A DNA stretch of 64,000 nucleotides. Origin: Chelativorans alearensis (lineage in GTDB: Bacteria; Pseudomonadota; Alphaproteobacteria; Rhizobiales; Rhizobiaceae). The position numbers were made by a program, and so were the translations under genes. The notes beneath the pieces are model-generated. The model was given only the letters and a program-made list of their open reading frames with translations. It made no database searches and had not been told where the DNA came from. The DNA lies in the NCBI RefSeq assembly GCF_010993735.1, contig NZ_WQNI01000004.1:124001-188000 (forward strand), written 5' to 3'. Shown here one piece after another: positions 32,466 through 41,408 of the stretch (the stretch's first letter is position 1; the number at the start of each line of letters is the position of its first letter).

Positions 32466-33266
32466 ATGCCGCCGTCCTTTTGCACACGTTGGATGAAGAG
32501 GGGCCGTCTGGCGCTGGTCGCCGTGGGTCTGATGGTGCTGCAGGCCTGCTCGGTCGAACTCTACACGGGATTGAACCAGCAAGAGGCCAATGAGATCGTC
32601 GCCACCCTGGTACGGCAGGGCATTCCGGCCCAGCGTAGCGCCGGCAAGGACGGCACCATGACGGTGACGGTGGAAAAAGGGCGGTTTGCCGAAGCGGTAG
32701 CCACGCTCGATGAAGCCGGGCTTCCCAAAGCGCGGTTCGAGACGCTGGGCGAGGTGTTCAGCCGTGACGGCCTGGTCTCTTCCCCGGTCGAGGAGCGGGC
32801 TGCCATGATCTACGGTCTGAGCCAGGAGCTTTCCCGTACGATTTCCGAGATCGACGGTGTCTTGTCGGCACGCGTCCATCTCGTGCTGCCGAACAACGAC
32901 CCTTTGCGCAGGGACGCCACGCCTTCCTCGGCCTCGGTTTTCATCCGCCACCGCGCGGCGGTGGCCATGGATAACTTCATCCCGCAGGTGAAGATGCTCG
33001 TTGCCAACGGCGTCGCCGGGCTGACCTACGACAATGTCTCGGTCGTTCTGGTGCCGGTCGAGGGCAGGGCGGCGACGGCATCGGGCGAGCCCGGTTTCGT
33101 CAGTTTCTTCGGCCTTTGGCTTCATCCCGATAGCGTTTCCCGCGCGCGGTGGCTGTTTTTCGGCCTCGGTCTGCTCGTGCTGGGTCTAGTGGGCAAGCTT
33201 GGCTACGACCAGTGGCTCAGGCGCCGCAATGTCTATTCCCTGCCTGTACCCGCGAAGAAGCCATGA
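32466..33266 (+). CDS. sctJ: T3SS inner-ring lipoprotein SctJ
   Basis: 266 aa YscJ/PrgK family. The lipoprotein signal ends in the lipobox LQAC, followed by SVELYTGLNQQEANEIVATL. The two ring-building domains (RBM1 and RBM2, with SARVHLVLP and VSVVLVPVE) are present, and a C-terminal TM anchors it (WLFFGLGLLVLGLVG). It forms the inner ring with SctD. The start is uncertain (ATG 32466, GTG 32451 or ATG 32493). Its stop overlaps the next start (ATGA). Confidence 0.93.
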   Translation: MPPSFCTRWMKRGRLALVAVGLMVLQACSVELYTGLNQQEANEIVATLVRQGIPAQRSAGKDGTMTVTVEKGRFAEAVATLDEAGLPKARFETLGEVFSRDGLVSSPVEERAAMIYGLSQELSRTISEIDGVLSARVHLVLPNNDPLRRDATPSSASVFIRHRAAVAMDNFIPQVKMLVANGVAGLTYDNVSVVLVPVEGRAATASGEPGFVSFFGLWLHPDSVSRARWLFFGLGLLVLGLVGKLGYDQWLRRRNVYSLPVPAKKP

Positions 33267-33895
33267 CGCAAGAAAACGGGATCGAGCCCGCAGGGCAGGG
33301 CGAATGGCTTGCATTCCTCCGGGAACCCGCCGCCTACGCGGCTCCCGAACGCTTGGCGCCGTGCTTCGCAGGGGCGGTCAGCTGGCGGGGGTGCGAACGC
33401 CTGCTCGCCGAAAAGCGGCTGCGTCCGCGCCTTTCCGCGCTGCTTAGGCGGCAGTACGACCTGCCGTCGGTGATAAACGAAGCCGAGGAGGATTTCGATC
33501 CGGACGACCGTCTGATCGCGCTGTCGAGTGGAGAGCGCGTCGCCGATCTGGTCCTGCGGGCGGGAGCTATCTACTGGGCGAACACGATCGCCGGCGCCGT
33601 GCTCGGGCGCGAGGCGGCAGCCTTGCGAACCGCCCTGGGCGGCGAATTGTGCGCGCTTGCCGTGGCAAACAAGGATATTGCAGGCCCGCCGCAACCCATC
33701 GGTCCGGTCGAGACGTTGCGCGACCGGGTAGAGGGGGATGGCTGGAAATGCCTGGCCGCCTGGCGTCATGCGGTCGATCCGGCGATCGGTGCTCGTTTCC
33801 GCCTGAAGCTGCCGCTCTCGGCACCGCTCGACGACGCGCCGGAGGAATCGTTTGCGGCAAGCGGCCCGGCGATTGTGCGCAGGGCGGTGCATTGA
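33263..33895 (+). CDS. sctK: T3SS sorting-platform protein SctK (NolU-like)
   Basis: 210 aa, starting with ATGA overlap on sctJ. Soluble, without signal or TM. The RLAPCFAGAVSWRGCERLLA stretch and the AGAIYWANTIAGAVLGRE segment fit the SctK/NolU family, which is poorly conserved. The order J-K-L-N is that of rhizobial rhcJ-nolU-nolV-rhcN. SctK links the cytoplasmic pods (SctQ, SctL) to SctD. Confidence 0.7.
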   Translation: MTQENGIEPAGQGEWLAFLREPAAYAAPERLAPCFAGAVSWRGCERLLAEKRLRPRLSALLRRQYDLPSVINEAEEDFDPDDRLIALSSGERVADLVLRAGAIYWANTIAGAVLGREAAALRTALGGELCALAVANKDIAGPPQPIGPVETLRDRVEGDGWKCLAAWRHAVDPAIGARFRLKLPLSAPLDDAPEESFAASGPAIVRRAVH

Positions 33896-33906
33896 GGCAT
33901 CGTTCA

Positions 33907-34548
33907 ATGGGGGACGGGATGATCGAGGAAGACGCCGCAATAGCGTTCGACGAACTGTTGCCCGCGAAGCCCGCGGGCCGTGTCCTGCGCCCCGCGGACG
34001 CGCGTGCGTGGAGGGAAGGCTTTGCGTTTCTCGAAGCGGCGCGCCGCGAGGCGCGCCGGATCGAGGAGAGCGCGCGGCAGGCCTATGCCCGCGAATACGC
34101 GCAAGGCTACGAGGACGGCAAGGCCGAGGGCCAAGCCGAGGCCGCGCGGCTGGTCAACGAGACCATGGTCAAGGTCGACCGCTATCTGGGTGGGGTCGAG
34201 AAGGACGTGGTCGCGCTTGCGCTCGATGTCGTGCGGCGGGTGCTCGGCGATATGGATCTGAACGAGCGCATCGCCACGGCGGCCAGGAAGGCCGTCGCGG
34301 ACATCAGGCGGGCGAAATACATCCGCGTCACCGTCCACCCCGACGCCGTTGCCGCGGTGAAGGGCGAACTCGTCGCATTGGCGGAGGAAGGATCGCTCGG
34401 CACCACGCTCGAGGTCGATGGCGACGGCACTTTGGTCCCCCAAGCATGCATCGTCGCTACCGATTTGACGGTATTCGATGCCAGCATCGAAGCACAACTC
34501 GAGGCGCTTGCGGTGGCGATCGGCACGGACACGGAGGCCGTGCGATGA
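33907..34548 (+). CDS. sctL: T3SS stator protein SctL (NolV-like)
   Basis: 213 aa FliH/YscL-type. An N-terminal charged helix (AREYAQGYEDGKAEGQAEAA) is followed by the C-terminal ATPase-binding domain (DVVALALDVVRRVLGDMDLN; VDGDGTLVPQACIVATD). It regulates SctN and links it to SctQ. ATG 33907 is chosen (GAGG upstream); ATG 33919 is also possible. Its stop overlaps the sctN start (ATGA). Confidence 0.82.
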   Translation: MGDGMIEEDAAIAFDELLPAKPAGRVLRPADARAWREGFAFLEAARREARRIEESARQAYAREYAQGYEDGKAEGQAEAARLVNETMVKVDRYLGGVEKDVVALALDVVRRVLGDMDLNERIATAARKAVADIRRAKYIRVTVHPDAVAAVKGELVALAEEGSLGTTLEVDGDGTLVPQACIVATDLTVFDASIEAQLEALAVAIGTDTEAVR

Positions 34549-35903
34549 GCGGCGCGCCGCTACACGTTGACGACCGGCTGTCCGGTATCGTGCCGCGCCT
34601 GCGCGAAAGGCTGCGCGATGATGCAGTCCACCCGCGCAAAGGCCGCGTCCGGCAAGTGGTCGGCGTGGTTATCCACGCTGCGGTGGACGAGGTGAGACTT
34701 GGGGAAATTTGCGAGCTCGTGGACCCCAAGACAGGACGGCGCGCGAAGGCGGAGGTTGTCGGCATTGCCGACGAGGAGGCCATTCTCGTGCCGCTTGGTG
34801 ACCTGACGGGGCTCTCCAGCCTGACGGAGGTCATCCCCACCGGGAGAGACCTCAGGATACCCGTGGGGCCCGGCCTGCTCGGCCGGGTGATCAGCGCGCT
34901 CGGCGAGCCGCTGGACAATGCGCCCTGGCCGCCCGAGGGTATCGAAGGCACCTATCCGGTGCACGCCTATCCTCCGCCTCCCTTGTCGCGGGTGCTGATT
35001 TCGGAGCCGATTCAGCTCGGCGTCCGCGCTCTGGACGGATTCTTGAGCTGCGCGCGCGGTCAGCGCTTGGGGATATTCGGCGAGCCCGGCGTGGGCAAGT
35101 CGATCCTGCTCGCCGACATCGTGCGCGGCACCGATGCCGATGTCGCGGTGGTAGCGCTCGTGGGCGAGCGCGGGCGCGAGGTGCGCGAATTCGTCGAGCG
35201 TCAGTTGAGTTCCGAGGGAAGGGCGCGCACCGTCATCGTCGCCGCCACGTCGGACCGCCCGGCGATCGAACGGGTCAAGGCTGCCTACGTGGCCACCACC
35301 ATCGCCGAGTATTTCCGCGACCAGGGAAAGCACGTCCTCCTGGCGATGGACAACATCACGCGGTTCGCCCGCGCCCAGCGCGAGATCGGCCTGGCCTCGG
35401 GCGAGCCGCCGACCCGGCGCGGCTTTCCCTCGTCGCTGTTTGCGGCCCTGCCGAAACTCCTGGAGCGCTCGGGACCGGGCGAGCACGGCTCGATCACCGG
35501 TCTTTATAGCGTGTTGACCGAAGGGGACAGCACGCTCGACCCCGTGGCGGAGGAACTGCAGGCGCTGCTCGACGGCCACGTGTTCCTGTCGACCGATCTC
35601 GCCCGCCGCGATCACTTCCCCGCCATCGATGTCCTGCGCAGTCGAAGCCGGCTCATGGAAAGCATCATTTCGCCGGAGCATCGGGCGGCCGCCGGCAAGC
35701 TGCGCGCGTTGCTGGCGCGTTACGCCGATGTCGAACTGCTCCTGCGCGTCGGCGAATACGAGAAGGGCTCCGATCCGATCGCCGACGAGGCGATCGAAAA
35801 AATCGATCGGATCAATGATTTCCTGCGCCAGGCCCCCAGCACATGGGAGACCATGGCGCGAACGCGCAAACGCCTGCAGGAGATCGCCGATGAAGGATCG
35901 TGA
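34545..35903 (+). CDS. sctN: T3SS ATPase SctN
   Basis: 452 aa F1-beta/FliI-type hexameric ATPase. Walker A is GEPGVGKS at residues 179-186, the catalytic Glu is E208 in VGERGREVREF, and Walker B is VLLAMDNITRFARA. PTRRGFPSSLFAALPKLLERS is the family signature loop. It unfolds and releases chaperone-bound substrates at the export gate. Coupled by ATGA to sctL and by a 14-nt overlap to sctO. Confidence 0.96.
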   Translation: MSGAPLHVDDRLSGIVPRLRERLRDDAVHPRKGRVRQVVGVVIHAAVDEVRLGEICELVDPKTGRRAKAEVVGIADEEAILVPLGDLTGLSSLTEVIPTGRDLRIPVGPGLLGRVISALGEPLDNAPWPPEGIEGTYPVHAYPPPPLSRVLISEPIQLGVRALDGFLSCARGQRLGIFGEPGVGKSILLADIVRGTDADVAVVALVGERGREVREFVERQLSSEGRARTVIVAATSDRPAIERVKAAYVATTIAEYFRDQGKHVLLAMDNITRFARAQREIGLASGEPPTRRGFPSSLFAALPKLLERSGPGEHGSITGLYSVLTEGDSTLDPVAEELQALLDGHVFLSTDLARRDHFPAIDVLRSRSRLMESIISPEHRAAAGKLRALLARYADVELLLRVGEYEKGSDPIADEAIEKIDRINDFLRQAPSTWETMARTRKRLQEIADEGS

Positions 35904-36387
35904 GACGATCGCCCGCCTGCGCGACCTTCGCCGCCTTCGTGAGGAACGCGCGATGGAAACGGTCATTCGGCGGCGAGCGGTCCTGAAGGGTGCGCAGAAG
36001 AACACCCAAGAGGCGGTCCGGGCGACCAAGACGCACATGCGGGAGACGGAGCTCGCCGAGCAATCCGAGTTCGGACCGTTGCTCGGGCAGACGGTTGATG
36101 TGCATACTATCCACCGCATTCAAGGCCGCTTCCAGAAAGCGGCGCTCGACGTCGCCCACCTGCGCGATGTCGAAGGGCAGGCGGCCGCTGCCGAACGGGA
36201 TTGCAGAAACGAACTCACAAAGGCCCGCGATGACCACCGGATGCGCCGGCGGGCTGTGGCAAAGCTGGACGGGCTTCTGGAGCGGCTGTCGTTGAAGTCG
36301 ATGCAACGCGACGCGGCGCGCGAAGAAAGCCGTGAGGAAGAGGCTGCCGCCGGCCTCGCCAGCCACAGAGCAAATGGCAAGGCGTAG
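35890..36387 (+). CDS. sctO: T3SS stalk protein SctO
   Basis: 165 aa, almost all charged coiled coil (RLRDLRRLREERAMETVIRR; RNELTKARDDHRMRRRAVAK), the FliJ/YscO plan. SctO sits as a stalk in the SctN hexamer and contacts SctV. AGGAG lies before the ATG, inside the end of sctN. The position after sctN is the conserved one (y4yJ in rhizobia). Confidence 0.82.
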   Translation: MKDRETIARLRDLRRLREERAMETVIRRRAVLKGAQKNTQEAVRATKTHMRETELAEQSEFGPLLGQTVDVHTIHRIQGRFQKAALDVAHLRDVEGQAAAAERDCRNELTKARDDHRMRRRAVAKLDGLLERLSLKSMQRDAAREESREEEAAAGLASHRANGKA

Positions 36388-36391
36388 CCCG

Positions 36392-37504
36392 ATGTCAGGA
36401 GCGATCGCGGCCGAGAGACCGAAGAAGCGGGGCGCGCCGGCCAAGAAGCCGGCCAAAAGGAAGACGCAGAAGCCGGCCGCGAAACCGCTTGCGCCACGCG
36501 CCATGGCGCAAGCGGCTATGCGCGCGTTCAACGCCGTCTATCGTGGGCGCGCACCTTTCGAATTCGTGGCCGCCGGCCAGAAGCTCTCGGTGTTACCCGA
36601 GTGGGGGAAAACCGATGCCTCTCCTCTCGCCGGGGCGGTGGTCGGCTTCTCCATCGATGAGGATCACGGCGAACTGGTCTTGCCGCCTTCCCTGGTAGAG
36701 GGGTGGACAACGAAGATCGATCCCGAGGCCGACACCGCTCGGCTCGCCCCGGAGCATGCAGCCCTTCTGCTCGAATGCGTGCTTGCCAAGGAAATCGGCT
36801 GGCTTGAGACGCGTCTTGATTGCAGGATCGCCATAACGGCGGTGGAGGGCGGGCAGAAGGCCCCAGACGAAGGCGCTTTCACCTTCAAATTGGGCCGCGG
36901 GAAAGATGCGGCGCACTGCGCCTTGGCGTTGAACGCCGACTGGGCGATCCGGCTTGGCAACCTGCTGGACGACACCCAGAAAAGACAGCCTCCCCTTCGA
37001 CTGGACGTACCGGCGAGCGTCAGCATCTGGCGCGGGGTGACGAGCATCTCCCTCGCCGAACTCAGAGCTCTTCAGCCAGGCGACATCATTCTGCCGGAGG
37101 AAATGAACCCGCGGCACGAGACCGCGGTCGCGATCTTCGCCGACCGTTTCGTCGCGCCCGTGAAGGCCGCCGGCGAAGGCTGGCTTCTGATTGGCGCGCC
37201 GCGCGCCGTGGTGGCAACAAGATGGGAGTGGATGATGGACCATGCGAAGAAACCGGGGGCGGCGGCGATCGAGGATTCCGATCTTGAGGATCTGCCGGTG
37301 ACGCTCGTCTTCGAACTCGCCCGCGTGGGGATGTCGCTGAAGGAGATCAGCGCGCTGTCGCCGGGCGCGGTTGTGAAGGTCGCCGACGTGGCAGACCAGT
37401 CGGTCGACTTGCTGGCCAACGGAAAACGGATCGGCCGTGGCGAGATCGTGAGGATCGGAGAAGGGCTTGGCGTGCAGGTCACGCGGATCTTCAGAAATGC
37501 TTGA
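36392..37504 (+). CDS. sctQ: T3SS cytoplasmic ring protein SctQ
   Basis: 370 aa. A Lys/Ala/Pro-rich N-terminus (residues 10-40) precedes the family N-domain. The C-terminal SpoA/SURF domain (LPVTLVFELARVGMSLKEIS, then GRGEIVRIGEGLGVQV) is clear, and a more diverged SpoA copy lies near residues 225-300. SctQ forms the cytoplasmic pods. Separate expression of the C-terminal SpoA part is common in the family, but I see no convincing internal start. It overlaps sctR by 8 nt. Confidence 0.88.
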   Translation: MSGAIAAERPKKRGAPAKKPAKRKTQKPAAKPLAPRAMAQAAMRAFNAVYRGRAPFEFVAAGQKLSVLPEWGKTDASPLAGAVVGFSIDEDHGELVLPPSLVEGWTTKIDPEADTARLAPEHAALLLECVLAKEIGWLETRLDCRIAITAVEGGQKAPDEGAFTFKLGRGKDAAHCALALNADWAIRLGNLLDDTQKRQPPLRLDVPASVSIWRGVTSISLAELRALQPGDIILPEEMNPRHETAVAIFADRFVAPVKAAGEGWLLIGAPRAVVATRWEWMMDHAKKPGAAAIEDSDLEDLPVTLVFELARVGMSLKEISALSPGAVVKVADVADQSVDLLANGKRIGRGEIVRIGEGLGVQVTRIFRNA

Positions 37505-38150
37505 GAACGCCCCCAATTACCTGGGCATTCTGGTCGCCATCGGTGTCATCGGCCTCTTTCCGCTGGCGATCGTGACCATGACTGGATTCCTGAAGATATC
37601 GGTCGTGCTCTTTCTCATCCGCAACGCTCTCGGCATCCAGAACACGCCCCCCAACCTGGTGCTTTACGGCATCGCGCTCGTGCTCACGGTCTTCGTTACC
37701 GCGCCTTTGCTCGGCGAAATATCCGCCCGGCTGGAGGAGAACCAGATAACTTTCCAGTCGGGCGAAGATATTTCGCAAGCGGCCGAGCTGGTGCGTGAGC
37801 CGCTGAAGCGGCACCTTCTGCACTTCACGCGGGAGGAGGAGCGGCAATTCTTCCTCGAGGCGACCGACCGGCTCTGGCCGGAGGGCACGCGCCGTGACGT
37901 CCGGCCGGACGACCTTTCGATCCTCGTGCCCGCCTTCGTCGCCTCGGAACTCAGCCGCGCATTCGAAATCGGCTTCCTTCTCTACCTGCCCTTCCTCATC
38001 GTCGATGTGGTGGTGGCCAGCATATTGATGACGCTCGGCATGATCATGGTTCCGCCGGTGCTGATTTCCATACCGCTGAAGCTATTTCTCTTTGTGGCGA
38101 TCGAGGGCTGGTCGCGGCTCATGCAGGGCCTCATCCTGAGTTACGTCTGA
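37497..38150 (+). CDS. sctR: T3SS export apparatus protein SctR
   Basis: 217 aa FliP/YscR family. Hydrophobic N-terminal helices are followed by FLKISVVLFLIRNALGIQNT, a typical signature, and the C-terminal PAFVASELSRAFEIGFLLYL and LGMIMVPPVLISIPLKLFLF blocks. It builds the core export gate with SctS and SctT. The start at 37497 overlaps the sctQ stop. Confidence 0.95.
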   Translation: MLENAPNYLGILVAIGVIGLFPLAIVTMTGFLKISVVLFLIRNALGIQNTPPNLVLYGIALVLTVFVTAPLLGEISARLEENQITFQSGEDISQAAELVREPLKRHLLHFTREEERQFFLEATDRLWPEGTRRDVRPDDLSILVPAFVASELSRAFEIGFLLYLPFLIVDVVVASILMTLGMIMVPPVLISIPLKLFLFVAIEGWSRLMQGLILSYV

Positions 38151-38171
38151 TGCAATCGGAGGCCGGCGGCG

Positions 38172-38441
38172 ATGAGCGGTGATTTCGTCCTTGCGAAGGT
38201 TCAGACCTCGTTGCTGGTCGTGCTGTTCGCATCAGCGCCAGTGATCATTACCGCACTGGCCATCGGCCTTCTCGTGGGATTGGCCCAGGCCTTGACCCAG
38301 ATACAGGACCAGAGCCTGCCGCAGACGGTCAAGCTCGTCGCAGTCCTACTCGTTCTCCTCCTGTTTGGGCCGGTCATGGCCGTCCAGGTCGCCGAACAGG
38401 CATCCTCCGCCCTCGACCAATTCCCCAGCGTGACGCGCTAG
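38172..38441 (+). CDS. sctS: T3SS export apparatus protein SctS
   Basis: 89 aa with two TM helices (VLFASAPVIITALAIGLLVG and VKLVAVLLVLLLFGPVMAV). The conserved loop GLAQALTQIQDQSLPQTVK is the FliQ/YscS signature. GGAGG precedes the ATG. It wraps the SctR/T helix. Confidence 0.93.
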   Translation: MSGDFVLAKVQTSLLVVLFASAPVIITALAIGLLVGLAQALTQIQDQSLPQTVKLVAVLLVLLLFGPVMAVQVAEQASSALDQFPSVTR

Positions 38442-38446
38442 GCAAG

Positions 38447-39247
38447 ATGAATTTCGAGATTTTCTTCGAGTCAGTCAGGGGTATCGAGTACTACGTCCTT
38501 GCCAGCGCCTTTGCGCTTGCGCGCATGATCGGCCTGATGTCCATCATGCCGCTTTTTACCCGCATGCGCCTCACCGGCATCCTGCGAAACGGCGCTGCGT
38601 TCGCGCTCGCCATCCCGGTCATTCCGATGATCGCCACCGTCCTGCCGGAAATGGAGGGAAGCGCGCTCTTCATCATTCTCCTGATGTTCAAGGAAGTGCT
38701 TATCGGCATCGTCCTTGGTTTCGTTCTCGGCATTCCGTTCTGGGCGGCGGAGGCGGCGGGTGACATCGTCGACCTGCAGCGCGGGGCCACGATGGGTACA
38801 CTGCTGGACCCGATGATGACGCACCAGACCAGCGCCACCGGCACGATGCTGGCCATCGTGATGCTGGCCGTCTTTCTGGTTGCCGGCGGCCTCGAACTGG
38901 TGCTTACCCTCCATTACAGGAGCTACGAACTGTGGCCCCTGGACAGGCTCACGCCAGTATTCAGCCAGGAGGCGGCCGAAGTTTTCCTTCAGTTGCTCGA
39001 CCGTATCCTCGCCATGGCCCTGATCCTGGTCTTCCCCGTCGTCGTCGGTTTGCTCTTGTCCGACCTCGTCCTGGGTTTCCTCGCGCGCGCCTCGCCGCAT
39101 CTCAACATCTTCGCCCTCTCGCTGGTGGTGAAGACGTTGGTATTCAGCCTGATCCTGGTCCTGTATGCGGTCTTTCTCGTCCACTTCATGGAGGCGGATA
39201 TCGGGTTTATGCGCGATATTACGAAATATATCGAAATAATTTCGTGA
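38447..39247 (+). CDS. sctT: T3SS export apparatus protein SctT
   Basis: 266 aa FliR/YscT family, multi-TM. Typical blocks are FALARMIGLMSIMPLFTRMR, FKEVLIGIVLGFVLGIPFWA and EAAGDIVDLQRGATMGTLLD. It starts 5 nt after sctS. In rhizobia rhcU follows at once; here it does not, and sctU lies 24 kb away at 14092. A weak dyad (TTCCAG 39270-39275, CTGGAA 39285-39290) lies after the stop. Confidence 0.95.
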   Translation: MNFEIFFESVRGIEYYVLASAFALARMIGLMSIMPLFTRMRLTGILRNGAAFALAIPVIPMIATVLPEMEGSALFIILLMFKEVLIGIVLGFVLGIPFWAAEAAGDIVDLQRGATMGTLLDPMMTHQTSATGTMLAIVMLAVFLVAGGLELVLTLHYRSYELWPLDRLTPVFSQEAAEVFLQLLDRILAMALILVFPVVVGLLLSDLVLGFLARASPHLNIFALSLVVKTLVFSLILVLYAVFLVHFMEADIGFMRDITKYIEIIS

Positions 39248-39401
39248 TTATTTTGAATTCTATATCTTCTTCCAGGCGGTTTCTCTGGAATATGGGTGGT
39301 GAAGAAAAAATCTATTGTCGAGTCAAGAAACTGATAATTTGACAGTGTTGCTCCATGCGGGGATGGTTTCTTCGGTGAGATAAGCCGAGAGGGGCGGCGT
39401 T

Positions 39402-40238
39402 GTGACATCCGTCATTGACGATGGTGCATTCTCCCATCGCGCCTTGTTGCGGAGCATGGATGCTGGCGGGTTGCGCGGCATTATCAGGCACGGCGGTTAT
39501 GAGGGGCAAACTGCGGGCCTTGCTCCCGGCAGGCTACAGGCGAGCTTGATCATCCTTCCGTGTGAGTTTGCCGGCGACTTCCTGCGCTACTGCAAGAAAA
39601 ATCCCAAGCCGCTGCCTTTGATCGGCGTCAGCAGAGCCGGCGTTCCCGCGATCCCGCAATTGGGAGACGTCGACCTTCGCACCGACGTTCCGCGCTATGA
39701 GGTTTATCGTCGCGGCATCTTCGAAGAAGGATGCACCGATATCCGCACACGGTGGCGAGACGACTTTGCCGCTTTTGCCATCGGGGCGAGCATTACGTTT
39801 GAGCATGCGCTGGCCGCGCGCGGCGTCGAATTGCGTCCCATGAGGGATTACAAGACCCTCCCCATGTTCCGAACGTCTATACCCACCACGCCGGCAGGCC
39901 CATTTTCCGGCAACCTCGTGGTTTCCATGCGCGCCGTCCGCCGCGAAGATGTAGACAAGGTCCGCGCTGTAACGGCACGGTTCCCCCATGCTCACGGAGC
40001 GCCGATACACGTCGGCAACCCGGCAGCGATCGGCATCGCTGACCTGGACAATCCCGACTGGGGCGACGCGCTGGCGATCGGCAGGCACGAGGTGCCTGTG
40101 TTCTGGGCAAGTGGAGCAACGGCGCGTGATGCGCTGCAAAGGGCGGCACCGAGAATCTATATAACGCACTCGCCCGGGCACATGTTGCTGACGGACGTAG
40201 ATGGACGGAGCGATATCGGCTCCTTCAAGGCGTTTTGA
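39402..40238 (+). CDS. YcsI/DUF1445-family putative hydro-lyase
   Basis: 278 aa from a GTG start with GAGGGG upstream. Family blocks are FLRYCKKNPKPLPLIGVSRA, DLRTDVPRYEVYR, DIRTRWRDDFAAFAIGASIT, TRFPHAHGAPIHVG and ITHSPGHMLLTD. Family members are annotated as putative hydro-lyases; one branch is the mitochondrial D-glutamate cyclase. The substrate here is unknown. It sits alone between the T3SS operon and Tad locus 2 and has no evident tie to either. Confidence 0.82.
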   Translation: MTSVIDDGAFSHRALLRSMDAGGLRGIIRHGGYEGQTAGLAPGRLQASLIILPCEFAGDFLRYCKKNPKPLPLIGVSRAGVPAIPQLGDVDLRTDVPRYEVYRRGIFEEGCTDIRTRWRDDFAAFAIGASITFEHALAARGVELRPMRDYKTLPMFRTSIPTTPAGPFSGNLVVSMRAVRREDVDKVRAVTARFPHAHGAPIHVGNPAAIGIADLDNPDWGDALAIGRHEVPVFWASGATARDALQRAAPRIYITHSPGHMLLTDVDGRSDIGSFKAF

Positions 40239-40244
40239 GCCGGT

Positions 40245-41408
40245 CTAGCGCGCGCGGGAATCCAACCGCTCGCGGAACATCAGTCTCAGATCTTTGTTGA
40301 ACCGCGCTCGCGCGTGCACTTCGGACGGCAGCAGCGCGCGGTTGAGCGCGTCGGTCAGAAGCGGCATATCAAGGCTGACTGCCTTGATACATGGCCCCTT
40401 GAATACCTTCTCCAACTCCCGGCGGGAGAAGTGGTTGCCGAACAGCTTGCGCTTGTGCTTGTTGGCCACCAGCGTGACGGTGGCCACACCGCCTCGCAGC
40501 TCACGTATTTTCGTATAAAGCCGCTTGGCCTGCCGGAGGGAGGCGATGTTCAGTTCGAAGACAATGAAGATGTCATCGCTGGAAGAGAGAACTGAATTAT
40601 GCCACGGCGTCTCCATATAAGGCAGGTCGATAACGACCTCGTCGAACCGGTAGGCCGCCAGGTCCAGCAGCTTGAAAACAAAGTCCGCGCCCGCCGGCTC
40701 GAATGGCAGCCCCGGTCGATCGAACGAGTAAAGGGTGAAACCGGGGCTACGCGTCAGCTTGACGCTGTCCATCAACTCGACATCCAGCCGGTCCGGATGC
40801 GTGATGATCCCGTCCATGTCGAATTCGTTTGAGAGATTGAGGTAGGCGCTGCAATTGGCGCTCTGGAAATCGAGGTCGACGAGACAGGTGGCAGCCGCCC
40901 GTTCGGCCGATTTTGCGGCCAGGTAATCGGCGGCCGAAAGGGCCATGGTCGTAGCACCCGCCCCGCCGCTTGCGCCGATGAAGGTGATGATCCGGCTCTT
41001 CGTTGCCTGGCTGCCGCTGTCGTGGAAGGTGACCGAATTGAGCAGCTCCTTGCCATCGAGCGGCTTCCTCAGCCAGTCTGCCGCATTGAGACGGACAAGA
41101 TTGCGGATCCGATCGGGAGCGAGTTCCCCCGATAGCGCGATCAGCGGAACATTGCCCCATGCCGCGCGCGCCTCGGCGAGGCGGGAATTGGCAAGCAGCT
41201 CGCCATCGCCGACGTCGAGGATAACGAGGCTTGGCCGCGCGTCCGCTATCGGCCCTTTCAGGAAACCATCGGTCTCGGCCGTCTGGACATCGTAGATGGC
41301 GAGCGCATCGAGCCGCGTCGCCACATCGCGGCGCAGCTGCTGATCCGCGGAGTAGAGCGCGATCCTTTTGCGCCTGGTTGGAATGACTGTGGGATTTGGA
41401 GCGTTCAT
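40245..41408 (-). CDS. cpaE: CpaE/TadZ-type localisation ATPase (locus 2) with degenerate P-loop
   Basis: 387 aa. An N-terminal receiver-like domain (about 12-130, with SLVILDVGD retaining an Asp) is followed by a ParA/MinD-fold domain. The nucleotide loop reads GASGGAGATTMA, lacking both the signature Lys and the P-loop Lys. Asp in VDLDFQSANC and IDLPYMETPWHN mark the later motifs. TadZ proteins place the pilus complex at the pole, and some bind rather than hydrolyse nucleotide. Last gene of the flp2-cpaB-tadG-tadE-tadE-cpaE transcript. Confidence 0.85.
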   Translation of the reverse strand: MNAPNPTVIPTRRKRIALYSADQQLRRDVATRLDALAIYDVQTAETDGFLKGPIADARPSLVILDVGDGELLANSRLAEARAAWGNVPLIALSGELAPDRIRNLVRLNAADWLRKPLDGKELLNSVTFHDSGSQATKSRIITFIGASGGAGATTMALSAADYLAAKSAERAAATCLVDLDFQSANCSAYLNLSNEFDMDGIITHPDRLDVELMDSVKLTRSPGFTLYSFDRPGLPFEPAGADFVFKLLDLAAYRFDEVVIDLPYMETPWHNSVLSSSDDIFIVFELNIASLRQAKRLYTKIRELRGGVATVTLVANKHKRKLFGNHFSRRELEKVFKGPCIKAVSLDMPLLTDALNRALLPSEVHARARFNKDLRLMFRERLDSRAR

